From NCBI GenBank assembly GCA_018436785.1, contig JAHDKR010000107.1, positions 1-64,000 on the forward strand: 64,000 nt of DNA, read 5' to 3'. Of the stretch, positions 1 to 6,943 are shown in pieces. Source of the stretch: Synergistaceae bacterium. Lineage in GTDB: Bacteria > Synergistota > Synergistia > Synergistales > Aminobacteriaceae. The position numbers were made by a program, and so were the translations under genes. Under the pieces are notes generated by a model. That model searched no databases. It was given only the letters and a program-made list of their open reading frames with translations, and was not told the origin of the DNA. Every line of letters starts with the position of its first letter. The stretch's first letter is position 1.

Positions 1-18
1 AAAGGAGGCTGAATCCCA

Positions 19-513
19 ATGACCCGCAAGGATACGCTCATTTTTCTCATTCTTCTTCTTGTGTCAGGGGGGATGCTCTTCGGCGCGTTCCATCTGATCA
101 AGCAGATGGAACAGCTTCGGGTCGCGGAGAAGGAGCTGCGGACTCAGGGAATGGAGATTGAGCTTCAGTCCGCCGAACGGATGCGCCAGATAGAGGTGTT
201 CAAAAGGGCGATCGCGCAGCTTGAACGATATCAGATCCAGATTCCCGAGAACGAGGTTGATTTTTACTCCTGGGTTCAGCAGGAATTGACGCGCAACGGA
301 GTCCGGAGCAACGTGGTGAAGCCGGGGACTTCCCCGCAGGGACGCCGCGCCGTTCAGGTGGATTTCCAGGGCCCGTACTATTCGTTTGTGCAGACGATCT
401 CCGATTGGCGCAACCTGAAGGTCGCGCTCAGGGTTTCCTCCGTGCGAATGGACTCCGTCGACGGCGACAACGCTAAAGGCGTGGCCGTCGTCGAATCCGT
501 GTTGAAGAAGTAG
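19..513 (+). CDS. pilO: PilO-like pilus/secretion assembly protein
   Basis: The 164-residue protein has a short cytoplasmic N-terminus, one membrane segment at about residues 6-26, a coiled-coil-like helix (about 28-70), then a small alpha/beta domain. This is the layout of PilO/GspM inner-membrane proteins, which with PilN and PilP form the periplasmic alignment complex of type IV pili or type II secretion. An AAGGAGG site at the very start of the window sits about 10 bases before the ATG. It is followed directly by a PilP-like gene and a secretin, so pilM and pilN would be expected upstream of the window. Sequence similarity in PilO is weak, so the call leans on architecture and neighbours. 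It could equally be a type II secretion homologue. Confidence 0.75.
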   Translation: MTRKDTLIFLILLLVSGGMLFGAFHLIKQMEQLRVAEKELRTQGMEIELQSAERMRQIEVFKRAIAQLERYQIQIPENEVDFYSWVQQELTRNGVRSNVVKPGTSPQGRRAVQVDFQGPYYSFVQTISDWRNLKVALRVSSVRMDSVDGDNAKGVAVVESVLKK

Positions 514-522
514 GTGGTGGAA

Positions 523-1122
523 ATGGTCGACCCAGCAGTCAACGAATCGTTCTGGGGAAAGCTTGTCGCCGGTGAAGGCGCTTTCCGTATGCCCCGCGCG
601 CTCTTGTTTCTGATTTTTTTCGGCGGGACGATCTTTTTCGGATGGTCTTTCAAACGGGTTGTTGATCTTTCCGTAGAGGAGTCCGTTTTTGTCCAGCCTC
701 CGCCCAGGCAGTCGCAGGAGGATGCAAAAAGGCTGGACGGCATCCTTGAAAGCTACCGCGGCACGGTGGAGGCCAGGCAGGGGAGCAAAGGGCTGGTTGC
801 TTCCGTGACGGAGAAAAATCGCCGTCCGTTTGCGGTTTCCCGCAGGTCGACAAAGGGAGCGGGCGGCGGTGCGGTCGGGGACATCCCGCTCGTTGAGCCG
901 CTTGTGACGGAGTCGCTTCCGCCGATCATGTTCGTTCGGGCGATCATGGTGGTGGGGAAGGAATCCATCGCTATTATGGATATAAACGGCGTCGGGAACG
1001 GTATTATCGTAAAGACGGGCTATTCGTTCCTCGAAAAGAAGGGACGGATCCTCAGAATTACGCCGGAGAAGGTAACGGTCCGGTGGGCTGGCAAGAATAT
1101 CGATATTACACCGGGATTTTAG
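523..1122 (+). CDS. PilP/GspC-like periplasmic linker protein
   Basis: The protein (199 residues from the preferred start) has one membrane segment at about residues 25-42, a proline- and glycine-rich linker, and a C-terminal beta-rich domain of about 55 residues. That domain follows the PilP/GspC homology-region pattern (an 'aimdingvg...v..G' strand pair, then 'I..I....V.v...g'). PilP and GspC link the inner-membrane complex to the secretin. I chose ATG 523 because AGGTGG lies 5 bases upstream, overlapping the stop of pilO. An in-frame GTG at 514 lies inside that SD and is less likely. The secretin gene follows 11 bases later. The fold is assigned from the C-terminal pattern and gene order. 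Confidence 0.65.
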   Translation: MVDPAVNESFWGKLVAGEGAFRMPRALLFLIFFGGTIFFGWSFKRVVDLSVEESVFVQPPPRQSQEDAKRLDGILESYRGTVEARQGSKGLVASVTEKNRRPFAVSRRSTKGAGGGAVGDIPLVEPLVTESLPPIMFVRAIMVVGKESIAIMDINGVGNGIIVKTGYSFLEKKGRILRITPEKVTVRWAGKNIDITPGF

Positions 1123-1133
1123 GGGGAATCAGG

Positions 1134-2879
1134 ATGAAGAAACCATGGAAGGCTTTTTCTGTTTTTATGATTTTTGCTCTGCTTCTAGCCGGCTGTTGCG
1201 TTGTTCATCGTCCCCTTGAGGCCGAAGCGACGACGCCGCCGGACGCCGAGGCGCTGAAACTGCTCCCTCCCATCGGGGGGTTGACTGTCCAGCAGATGGG
1301 GTCGCATGCCGTGGTCATGCAGCTTATCGGCGCGTCTCTATCAATGCCGGAGATTACGAGCAATTCTCCGGACTTGATCGTTTTTTCCGTCAAACCGGCC
1401 TATCTGGCGTCTGGGAAGTGGGAGCGGCAGTTTGAGCTTCCACTGGTGCAGGGCGTATATGCGGAACAGAAGGGAGAGGCAGTCGTCTTCAATGTCCGAA
1501 TCAACGGAACGCTCGTTTTGAAGGATATCCAGGGCGTTGCCCCTGCGAACCGTTATATACTCCGTTTTGACGCCACCGGGCATGCTGCCCGCGAACGGGA
1601 GGAGCCGGCGCTTACCGCGCCGAAGCCCGCCCAGCCGACGAACTACAACGACCCGTTTACGCGGACGACTCCTGTGACGTTCGACCTGCGCGACGTGGAG
1701 CTGCGCGACGTCTTCAGAATGCTTGGAGAATACGTGGGAATGAACATCGTCGCCGACCCGTCCGTCCCGAACACGCTGGTGACCATGTCGCTGAAGGGCG
1801 TTCCTTTGAATGAAGCGCTCGGGTATATTCTGCGCATGTACGACATGGGGTACGCCATCATGGGGAAGACGATCATCGTCGGCGCGCCCGACAGTATCGC
1901 CAAGACCACCGGAAAACAGTCGACGAGGGCGTTCAGAATCGCCTACGCGGATATGAAGACGGTCGGGGGGCTTGTGCAAAGCCTTGCCGGAGTCTCCAAT
2001 ATCGTATTGGACGAGCGCCTGCGCACGCTCTACGTGACGAGCAGGCCGGAGCAGTTCCCGCATGTGGAGCGCGTGCTCCAGGAAGTCGACCATCCGGGGC
2101 GCCAGGTGATGCTGCAGGCGCGTATTATTGAAGTAACCGATGCGGGGCGCGATCAGCTCGAAACAATCATCGACGCGGTGTACAACCAGTGGTGGCTCAA
2201 CTTCAGCTCCGGCGGGATGAATCTCGGGTATCTCTACGCCGATAAGCCGGGGGCGTACAAACCGGGCGATGAACGTCCTGCGCCGGGGATCGACGATGGA
2301 CTGGAGAGCATCGCGAAAGGCGACTTGACGAAGATGCTCGACTTCGGGCTGAACAGCATCGTGACGGCCAACAAGGGGAAGGTGCTTGCCGACCCGTCTA
2401 TTATCACGCTCGACGGAAAGAAAGCCGTCATCAAACTTGTGGAGAACTACCCCTACATCTCCGAGCGCGATCAGGCGGGCAACCCAACGTGGAGCGAGAA
2501 GGAAGTAGGCCCCATCCTTGAATTCACTCCGACTGTGGGGCGCGACCAGATGGTGACGGTCGAGCTCAAGATTCAAACCGGGGAAATTATCGGCACCTAC
2601 AGAGGACAGGCAGGGGAGGAGTTCCCGCAGACCTCGAACCGGGAAGTGACCACGATGATACGGGTTCGCGACGGCGAGCCGTTCGTTGTCGGCGGCCTGC
2701 ATAAGGACGTGAAGCGGACCGAACGCGGACGTGTGCCTATATTGAGCAACATCCCCCTTCTGGGAGAGCTGTTCAAATACAGGAAGGATATCCGGGACAA
2801 GTCCGAGGTGGCGATGATCGTGATTCCGTACATTCTGACGACGCCCGACGGTCCGGTGGAGCAATTCACTTTAAAATAG
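1134..2879 (+). CDS. pilQ: Secretin (PilQ/GspD family), predicted lipoprotein
   Basis: This outer-membrane secretin (581 residues) would form the multimeric pore for a type IV pilus or type II secretion system. In order: a signal peptide (1-20); an AMIN-like beta region (about 50-150); an STN/N0 domain (about 180-250, 'F.l.dvelrdvf'); one NolW-type ring domain (about 265-330); and the C-terminal secretin domain with the signatures 'VGPILEFTP', 'VVGGL' and 'PILSNIPLLGELF'. ATG 1134 follows AGGGGGAATCAGG and beats an in-frame upstream candidate at 1083 that overlaps pilP. The signal peptide ends in LLLAGC, a good lipobox with Cys21, which is unusual for PilQ. The preceding pilO and pilP-like genes give the context. 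Confidence 0.9.
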   Translation: MKKPWKAFSVFMIFALLLAGCCVVHRPLEAEATTPPDAEALKLLPPIGGLTVQQMGSHAVVMQLIGASLSMPEITSNSPDLIVFSVKPAYLASGKWERQFELPLVQGVYAEQKGEAVVFNVRINGTLVLKDIQGVAPANRYILRFDATGHAAREREEPALTAPKPAQPTNYNDPFTRTTPVTFDLRDVELRDVFRMLGEYVGMNIVADPSVPNTLVTMSLKGVPLNEALGYILRMYDMGYAIMGKTIIVGAPDSIAKTTGKQSTRAFRIAYADMKTVGGLVQSLAGVSNIVLDERLRTLYVTSRPEQFPHVERVLQEVDHPGRQVMLQARIIEVTDAGRDQLETIIDAVYNQWWLNFSSGGMNLGYLYADKPGAYKPGDERPAPGIDDGLESIAKGDLTKMLDFGLNSIVTANKGKVLADPSIITLDGKKAVIKLVENYPYISERDQAGNPTWSEKEVGPILEFTPTVGRDQMVTVELKIQTGEIIGTYRGQAGEEFPQTSNREVTTMIRVRDGEPFVVGGLHKDVKRTERGRVPILSNIPLLGELFKYRKDIRDKSEVAMIVIPYILTTPDGPVEQFTLK

Positions 2880-2881
2880 AG

Positions 2882-2907
2882 CGTTGATTTTTTTGCAGCG
2901 GTTTTTT
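2882..2907 (+). terminator. Weak intrinsic terminator after the secretin
   Basis: A 5-bp stem (2882-2886 with 2896-2900, one G-T pair) and a 9-base loop are followed by six T residues (2902-2907). The stem is weak, so it may only attenuate. It lies between the end of the pilus cluster and the putative efp promoter, where a transcript boundary is expected. Confidence 0.35.
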
Positions 2908-2932
2908 GAGAAGAACTTCCGGATATGATAAT
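2906..2932 (+). promoter_or_regulatory. Putative efp promoter
   Basis: A -10-like element, TATGATAAT (2924-2932), lies in an AT-rich gap. TTGAGA (2906-2911) is 15 bases upstream of GATAAT. The spacing is short and the -35 overlaps the T-run of the weak terminator, so only the -10 is convincing. The efp start is about 65 bases downstream. Confidence 0.38.
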
Positions 2933-2997
2933 ATACCTGCGTTGCAGTGGATGCAGTTTTTGGACTGTGGTGAACCGATATTGGGAGGTAGAGTGTT

Positions 2998-3570
2998 ATG
3001 GCGCAGGTTGTGGATACGTCGGACTTTTATTCGGGGATAAAAATCCGCTGGCAGGAAGGTATATGGGAAGTCATTGATTTCCAGCATCACAAGATGGGGC
3101 GCGGAGGAGCGACGGTCAGGACGAAGATGAAAAACCTGGACACGGGGACGATCATCGAAAACTCTTTCCGCTCCGGCGAGCGCTTCGAGCGAATCATCTT
3201 CGACGAGAAGCCTGCGCAGTTCAGTTACAAAGAGGGCGACAGCTATATTTTCATGGATCTCTCGACCTATGACCAGCTCTCTATTCCTGCGGATATTCTG
3301 GGCAACGTCGTGAACTTCCTCATGGACGATATGGAAGTCCAGATCGAGTTTTTCGAGGGGCGCATAATGGGCATCGAGATGCCGAAGAGCGTTGAACTCA
3401 AGGTCGTCGACACGCCTCCAAGCTTCAAGGGCGATACGGTGTCCGGCGGAGGCAAACCGGCGAAGCTCGAGACGGGGATTACCATATCGGTTCCTATTTT
3501 TGTCAATGTAGATGATACAATAGTCGTCGACACCCGCTCGGGTCAGTACCTTGAACGGGCGAAAAAATAA
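2998..3570 (+). CDS. efp: Elongation factor P
   Basis: EF-P binds between the ribosomal P and E sites and relieves stalling at polyproline. The 190-residue length and three beta-barrel domains (KOW-like about 1-65, OB about 66-128, C-terminal OB about 130-190) fit the family, including the C-terminal stretch ending 'GDTIVVDTRSGQYLER'-like. GGGAGGT lies 9 bases upstream of ATG. The domain I loop that carries the modified residue reads KMGRGGA, placing Arg35 where E. coli has Lys34, and the usual Pro before Gly is Met. So lysyl-type modification is not expected, and no earP, epmA or epmB is in the window. A zinc-ribbon gene follows 20 bases later, probably co-transcribed. Confidence 0.95.
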   Translation: MAQVVDTSDFYSGIKIRWQEGIWEVIDFQHHKMGRGGATVRTKMKNLDTGTIIENSFRSGERFERIIFDEKPAQFSYKEGDSYIFMDLSTYDQLSIPADILGNVVNFLMDDMEVQIEFFEGRIMGIEMPKSVELKVVDTPPSFKGDTVSGGGKPAKLETGITISVPIFVNVDDTIVVDTRSGQYLERAKK

Positions 3571-3590
3571 AACGCAGGGAGGTTGACGAG

Positions 3591-4019
3591 ATGAGCGCAC
3601 GGGAAAAGATAGCCTATCTCAAGGGGTTGCTCGACGGTCTTGGTCCGGTCGAGAACGAAGGACAGGGAAAGATTTTCAGGGCTGTTGTGGATGCGCTCGA
3701 CGCGCTCTCTCTGGAGGTGGCGGAGCACGAGGATCTGATTCAGGAGCAGCGGGAGCTGTACGAGGACTTGGCTGACGACTGCGCGCTTCTTGACGAAGAT
3801 CTTGATTCTCTGGAGAAGGCGTTCTCCGATTTCTCCGGCGAAAGCGACCTGGACGACGAGGATGACGAAGACGAGGACGACGAGTTCGACCGGAATTACG
3901 TTTCTGTAACGTGCCCTCATTGCAGCTATGTCTTCTACTATCAGCCCGAGGAGTACGAACCGGACGAGGCTCTTGAATGCCCTGGCTGCGGGAAGGATTT
4001 CGAGCAGCCAAAAGAATAG
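3591..4019 (+). CDS. CD1247-type zinc-ribbon protein
   Basis: This 142-residue protein has a helical N-terminal region (about 1-75, 'KIAYLKGLLDGL'), an extremely acidic linker (about 83-98), and a C-terminal zinc ribbon with CPHC and CPGC knuckles spaced about 27 residues apart. This matches the CD1247 N-terminal-domain proteins of clostridia, whose function is unknown to me. SD GGGAGG is 8 bases before ATG. The gene lies 20 bases after efp and ahead of Asp23, with a strong hairpin in the following gap. A regulatory or chaperone-like role in envelope or translation physiology is possible but unsupported. Confidence 0.7.
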   Translation: MSAREKIAYLKGLLDGLGPVENEGQGKIFRAVVDALDALSLEVAEHEDLIQEQRELYEDLADDCALLDEDLDSLEKAFSDFSGESDLDDEDDEDEDDEFDRNYVSVTCPHCSYVFYYQPEEYEPDEALECPGCGKDFEQPKE

Positions 4020-4030
4020 ACGGAAGCATT

Positions 4031-4059
4031 CGGCCGGGAGCTTTATTCGCTTCCGGCCG
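4031..4059 (+). other. Strong intergenic stem-loop without U-tract
   Basis: An 11-bp stem (4031-4041 with 4049-4059, one G-T pair) closes a 7-base loop between the zinc-ribbon gene and asp23. GCGTGT follows, not a T-run, so it is not a standard intrinsic terminator. It may stabilise mRNA ends, attenuate, or act as a processing site. Confidence 0.6.
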
Positions 4060-4089
4060 GGCGTGTAAAACTGGAAGGGAGGTCTCGAA

Positions 4090-4641
4090 ATGGATGAAAT
4101 GAACAAAAAGCTGGAATCTGAAGTTCTTGAAGAAGAATCTGCGTATGAAGGCGTTTTGGGCGAGACTGGGGAGAGCGAGGCTGTTCCGGAGGGTATGGTT
4201 GCCGGCGTAGTGCATATCAGCGAAGATGTGCTCTCCGAACTTGCGAAGAAGACGCTTTCCTCCATTGACGGTGTGCAGCCCGCCAGCCCCGGTATCGCCT
4301 CCAAGCTCGGCATCGGAAGAAAAGCGAGCGAAGGCGTTCGGGTTGTGCTTGAGGATAACGGGCTCCATCCTATGGCGAGCGTGGATGTGTATATACTTGT
4401 GAAGTTCGGTCTTCGCATTCCCGATCTTGCATGGGATGTTCAGGAGATGATCAAGAAGAACATCGAAGAGTACACCGGGTACAAGGTGAAAGCGGTGAAC
4501 GTGAACGTCCAGGGAATCTACTTTAAAAACAAGGTTCCCGCCGAAGCCGTTGCCGAAGAGGCGAAGGGCGAGGTGAAACAGCCCGAGGATTCCGTTCCGG
4601 AGCTTGATAAATCGGTCCAGCCGGAAGTGGAGCAGCTCTGA
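4090..4641 (+). CDS. Asp23/Gls24 family envelope-stress protein
   Basis: The 183-residue protein contains the Asp23 domain at about residues 38-150: 'VHISEDVLSELAKKTL', 'IDGVQ', 'GVRVVLEDNG...VDVYILVKFGLRIPDLAWDVQEMIKK', 'VNVNVQGIYF'. Acidic low-complexity tails flank it on both sides. Family members (Asp23, YloU, YqhY) are membrane-proximal proteins tied to cell-wall or lipid homeostasis in Firmicutes. SD GGGAGG is 8 bases from ATG. The order asp23-X-nusB-xseA mirrors the yqhY-nusB neighbourhood of Bacillus. The next gene, a two-helix membrane protein, could be its anchor. Strong hairpins lie on both sides of this gene. Confidence 0.88.
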   Translation: MDEMNKKLESEVLEEESAYEGVLGETGESEAVPEGMVAGVVHISEDVLSELAKKTLSSIDGVQPASPGIASKLGIGRKASEGVRVVLEDNGLHPMASVDVYILVKFGLRIPDLAWDVQEMIKKNIEEYTGYKVKAVNVNVQGIYFKNKVPAEAVAEEAKGEVKQPEDSVPELDKSVQPEVEQL

Positions 4642-4690
4642 CATTCGCTTCGATGCGGTCTTTTTCAGTTCATAGTTCATCAAGAACCTT

Positions 4691-4723
4691 GAAGGGGGCT
4701 CCTTCAGTTTCAGAGCCCCCTTC
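4691..4723 (+). other. Perfect 11-bp stem-loop without U-tract
   Basis: GAAGGGGGCTC (4691-4701) pairs perfectly with 4713-4723 around an 11-base loop. The next bases are GAACAGG, so there is no U-tract. It lies 18 bases before the next start codon and is very stable. It could be an attenuator, a processing site, or a roadblock affecting the downstream SD. Confidence 0.6.
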
Positions 4724-4740
4724 GAACAGGGGTGATGCGA

Positions 4741-5223
4741 ATGTATCTTTTCTGGAAACGAACTTCCCTCGGCAGTCTCCTGGTTTCGCAGGATGGAATG
4801 TGCGACTTTGTCAATTCTTTGTGCGAAAAGCCGTTTAAGTGCGCGCAGGTATCTCTTTCCTCTGCCGACAACGCTCTTTTTCTTGTCATCACCATGCCGA
4901 AGGATTACGATTCATCCGCTATGGTTTCTCTGGAGACAAAACTGCGGGATACTTTCGAGAAGACCGGCCTTTCTGTGCGGGTGTCATGGGTGGAGCTTGC
5001 GAAGACGTCGTTCGTGGATAATGAGGCGCTTGCCTCGCTTGCAAAAAAACCTGTCGTATGGGCGATCGCAGTCGCTCTTTTTGCCCTCCTGCTCAAGGAG
5101 GGGATAGCCACGCTTCTTTGGAGTCTTTTCTGGGGCGGCGCTTTTTACGCGGGAGTTCTTTTCTTTCAGTCGGAGAAGGGCGCTGAGCTTGTACGAAAGC
5201 TGAGGGGCATGGCGGGGAGGTAA
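4741..5223 (+). CDS. Unknown membrane protein, possible Asp23 anchor
   Basis: I do not recognise a family for this 160-residue protein. Residues about 1-100 look soluble and alpha/beta. Two closely spaced hydrophobic segments follow (about 103-120 and 123-140), then a short basic C-terminus rich in Lys and Arg. ATG 4741 is preferred because AGGGG lies 9 bases upstream; GTG 4732 and ATG 4735 are in frame but sit too close to the SD. It lies between asp23 and nusB and its stop overlaps the nusB SD, so it is in the same operon. Position and topology recall AmaP/DUF2273-type anchors of Asp23 proteins, but I see no clear sequence match. Confidence 0.7.
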   Translation: MYLFWKRTSLGSLLVSQDGMCDFVNSLCEKPFKCAQVSLSSADNALFLVITMPKDYDSSAMVSLETKLRDTFEKTGLSVRVSWVELAKTSFVDNEALASLAKKPVVWAIAVALFALLLKEGIATLLWSLFWGGAFYAGVLFFQSEKGAELVRKLRGMAGR

Positions 5224-5227
5224 TGGA

Positions 5228-5719
5228 GTGAATCGTGGTTTTTTGCCGCAGAAGCGTCATCGTGCACGTGAGATGGCGCTTCAATTATTGTATGCGCTTG
5301 ATCTCCGGAGAAGCCAAACCCCGGAACAGGCGTTCGAGCTGTTCCCAGGCGACGAGGATCCGGAGATTTTGGAGTACGCGCGCGTTTTGACTTCCGGCGC
5401 ATGGGAGCGCCGTATGGATATAGACAATCTGATCCGTGAATACGTTGTTGGATGGCGTCCCGAACGCATGGTCGCGGTGGACAGGGCGGCCCTGAGAATG
5501 TGCATTTATGAAAGCCTGTTCGAGAAATGCACTCCCGTCGCGGTCGCAATTTCGGAGGCCGTTGAACTGGCGAAGACCTTCGGTACCGAGGAATCCGGCA
5601 AGTTCGTCAACGGCGTTCTGGGGCGTATCGTCCGAAATCTTCCTCCTGATGCGGCTGCACAGGATGCGTCCGCATTTGACGCTGGTGATGAAACGCATGC
5701 CGACGACGCTGACAGTTGA
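5228..5719 (+). CDS. nusB: Transcription antitermination factor NusB
   Basis: NusB binds boxA RNA with S10 (NusE) in rRNA antitermination. This 163-residue copy shows the N-terminal 'HRAREMALQLLYALD' helix, the central 'DRAALRMCIYE' helix, and 'VAISEAVELAKTFGTEESGKFVNGVLG', the classical NusB C-terminal signature. The start is GTG 5228: GGGGAGG overlapping the upstream stop lies 7 bases away, and no ATG would preserve the conserved first helix. A polar tail of about 20 residues extends beyond the fold and overlaps xseA by about 30 bases, which suggests translational coupling. Confidence 0.95.
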   Translation: MNRGFLPQKRHRAREMALQLLYALDLRRSQTPEQAFELFPGDEDPEILEYARVLTSGAWERRMDIDNLIREYVVGWRPERMVAVDRAALRMCIYESLFEKCTPVAVAISEAVELAKTFGTEESGKFVNGVLGRIVRNLPPDAAAQDASAFDAGDETHADDADS

Positions 5720-6923
5720 CGAGATTTCCCTCCGTATCGCCTCGCTTTTTCTGAAGGACCCCGTTATGCAGGCTGTTGGCGTTCGCGGCGAGTTGAGCGA
5801 ACTGAAGAAGCATTCCAGCGGTCATGTGTATTTCACCCTCCTGGGGAAAGAAAGCCGTATTTCGTGCGCTCTTTTCAGAAGTTATGCTTCGTATGTCCCC
5901 GAGTGGCCCCGTAACGGGGACGAGGTGGTCGCCGAGGGGTCGGTTTCCGTATATGCTCCTCGCGGAGGGTACCAGCTCCTCGTGAAGCGGCTGGTACCGC
6001 TGGGAAAGGGCGCCGCGGACCGCGCACGGTTGGAGCTGATGGCGCGCCTTGAGGCGGAAGGGCTTTTCTCCCCGGGTTTGAAACGCTCGTTTCCCTCCTA
6101 CCCTGCGCGCGTCGCCGTGGTGACGTCGCCGACGGGGGCAGCGCTTCGCGACGTGATCGCGGTGGCTTCCAAGCGGATGCCTTCCTGCGAGCTGGTGGTT
6201 ATCCCAGCGACGGTGCAGGGGTATGAAGCGCCTGAGGCCATCGCCGAAGCGTTGGGGCGTATCGGGTCTGTCGCGGGGGCGGAGTGCGCCATGTTGGTCC
6301 GGGGGGGCGGAAGCAGGGACGACCTGTCGGCCTTCGACGACGAAAGAGTCGTCCGGGCTGTCCGCAATTCTCCTGTTCCGCTGGTGACTGGAGTGGGGCA
6401 TGAGATCGACGAAACACTCTCCGACCTGGCGGCCGATCTTCATGCGCCGACCCCTTCCGCAGCTGCCGAGCGTATTTTCCCCGACCGGCGGGATATTCTT
6501 CGTCTCCTCGATCACCGGCTTGCATCGGCGCGGGCGGCCCTCGAATTGGACATGTCGAAGAGTCTGCGCGGCATCGATGCGCTGCTTTCACGCGGGGCGA
6601 GAACTCTTGAGAAGGACATCATGACGAGGAACGCATCGCTCCAGCTCTCTTCCAGCAGACTTTTTTCGGCGGCGGAGCGGGCGCTCTCGGAGTCCAGAGA
6701 GCGTTTGGCCGCGTGCGCCGCTTCTCTCGACGGGCTCTCTCCGTTGAAAGCTTTCGACCGGGGGTATATAGTCTGCGAGAAGAAGGGCGTCCCCGTGCTC
6801 AGGGCGGCCGAGCTCTCATCCAAAGACGATGTGTGTCTCCGGTTCCGCGACGGGGATGCGAACGCGAAGATCCGTTCTTCCAGCGTGCGCCCTGTTTCCC
6901 AAGGGGATGCTGCGGATTCCTAA
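5688..6923 (+). CDS. xseA: Exodeoxyribonuclease VII large subunit
   Basis: XseA degrades single-stranded DNA in mismatch repair and recombination. The 411-residue product has the N-terminal OB-fold ('LTVDEISLRIA', 'GVRGELSELKKHSSGHVYFTL'), the catalytic core ('VAVVTSPTGAALRDV', 'RGGGSRDDLSAFDDERVVRA', 'VTGVGHEIDETLSDLAADLHAPTPSAAAE'), a long coiled coil (about 290-380) and the C-terminal 'GYIV' strand. Start candidates are ATG 5688 and ATG 5697, both inside nusB; neither has a strong SD, so translation is probably coupled to nusB. No xseB (about 75 residues) follows: mtnA starts 21 bases after the stop. Confidence 0.95.
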   Translation: MKRMPTTLTVDEISLRIASLFLKDPVMQAVGVRGELSELKKHSSGHVYFTLLGKESRISCALFRSYASYVPEWPRNGDEVVAEGSVSVYAPRGGYQLLVKRLVPLGKGAADRARLELMARLEAEGLFSPGLKRSFPSYPARVAVVTSPTGAALRDVIAVASKRMPSCELVVIPATVQGYEAPEAIAEALGRIGSVAGAECAMLVRGGGSRDDLSAFDDERVVRAVRNSPVPLVTGVGHEIDETLSDLAADLHAPTPSAAAERIFPDRRDILRLLDHRLASARAALELDMSKSLRGIDALLSRGARTLEKDIMTRNASLQLSSSRLFSAAERALSESRERLAACAASLDGLSPLKAFDRGYIVCEKKGVPVLRAAELSSKDDVCLRFRDGDANAKIRSSSVRPVSQGDAADS

Positions 6924-6943
6924 CGTAAAGAAGGAGGGGTGAC

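Noticed and set aside
1341-2864. 507-codon open frame on the minus strand opposite the secretin
   Set aside because: It is antisense to a clear gene, has no SD or family pattern, and reflects GC-rich codon bias.
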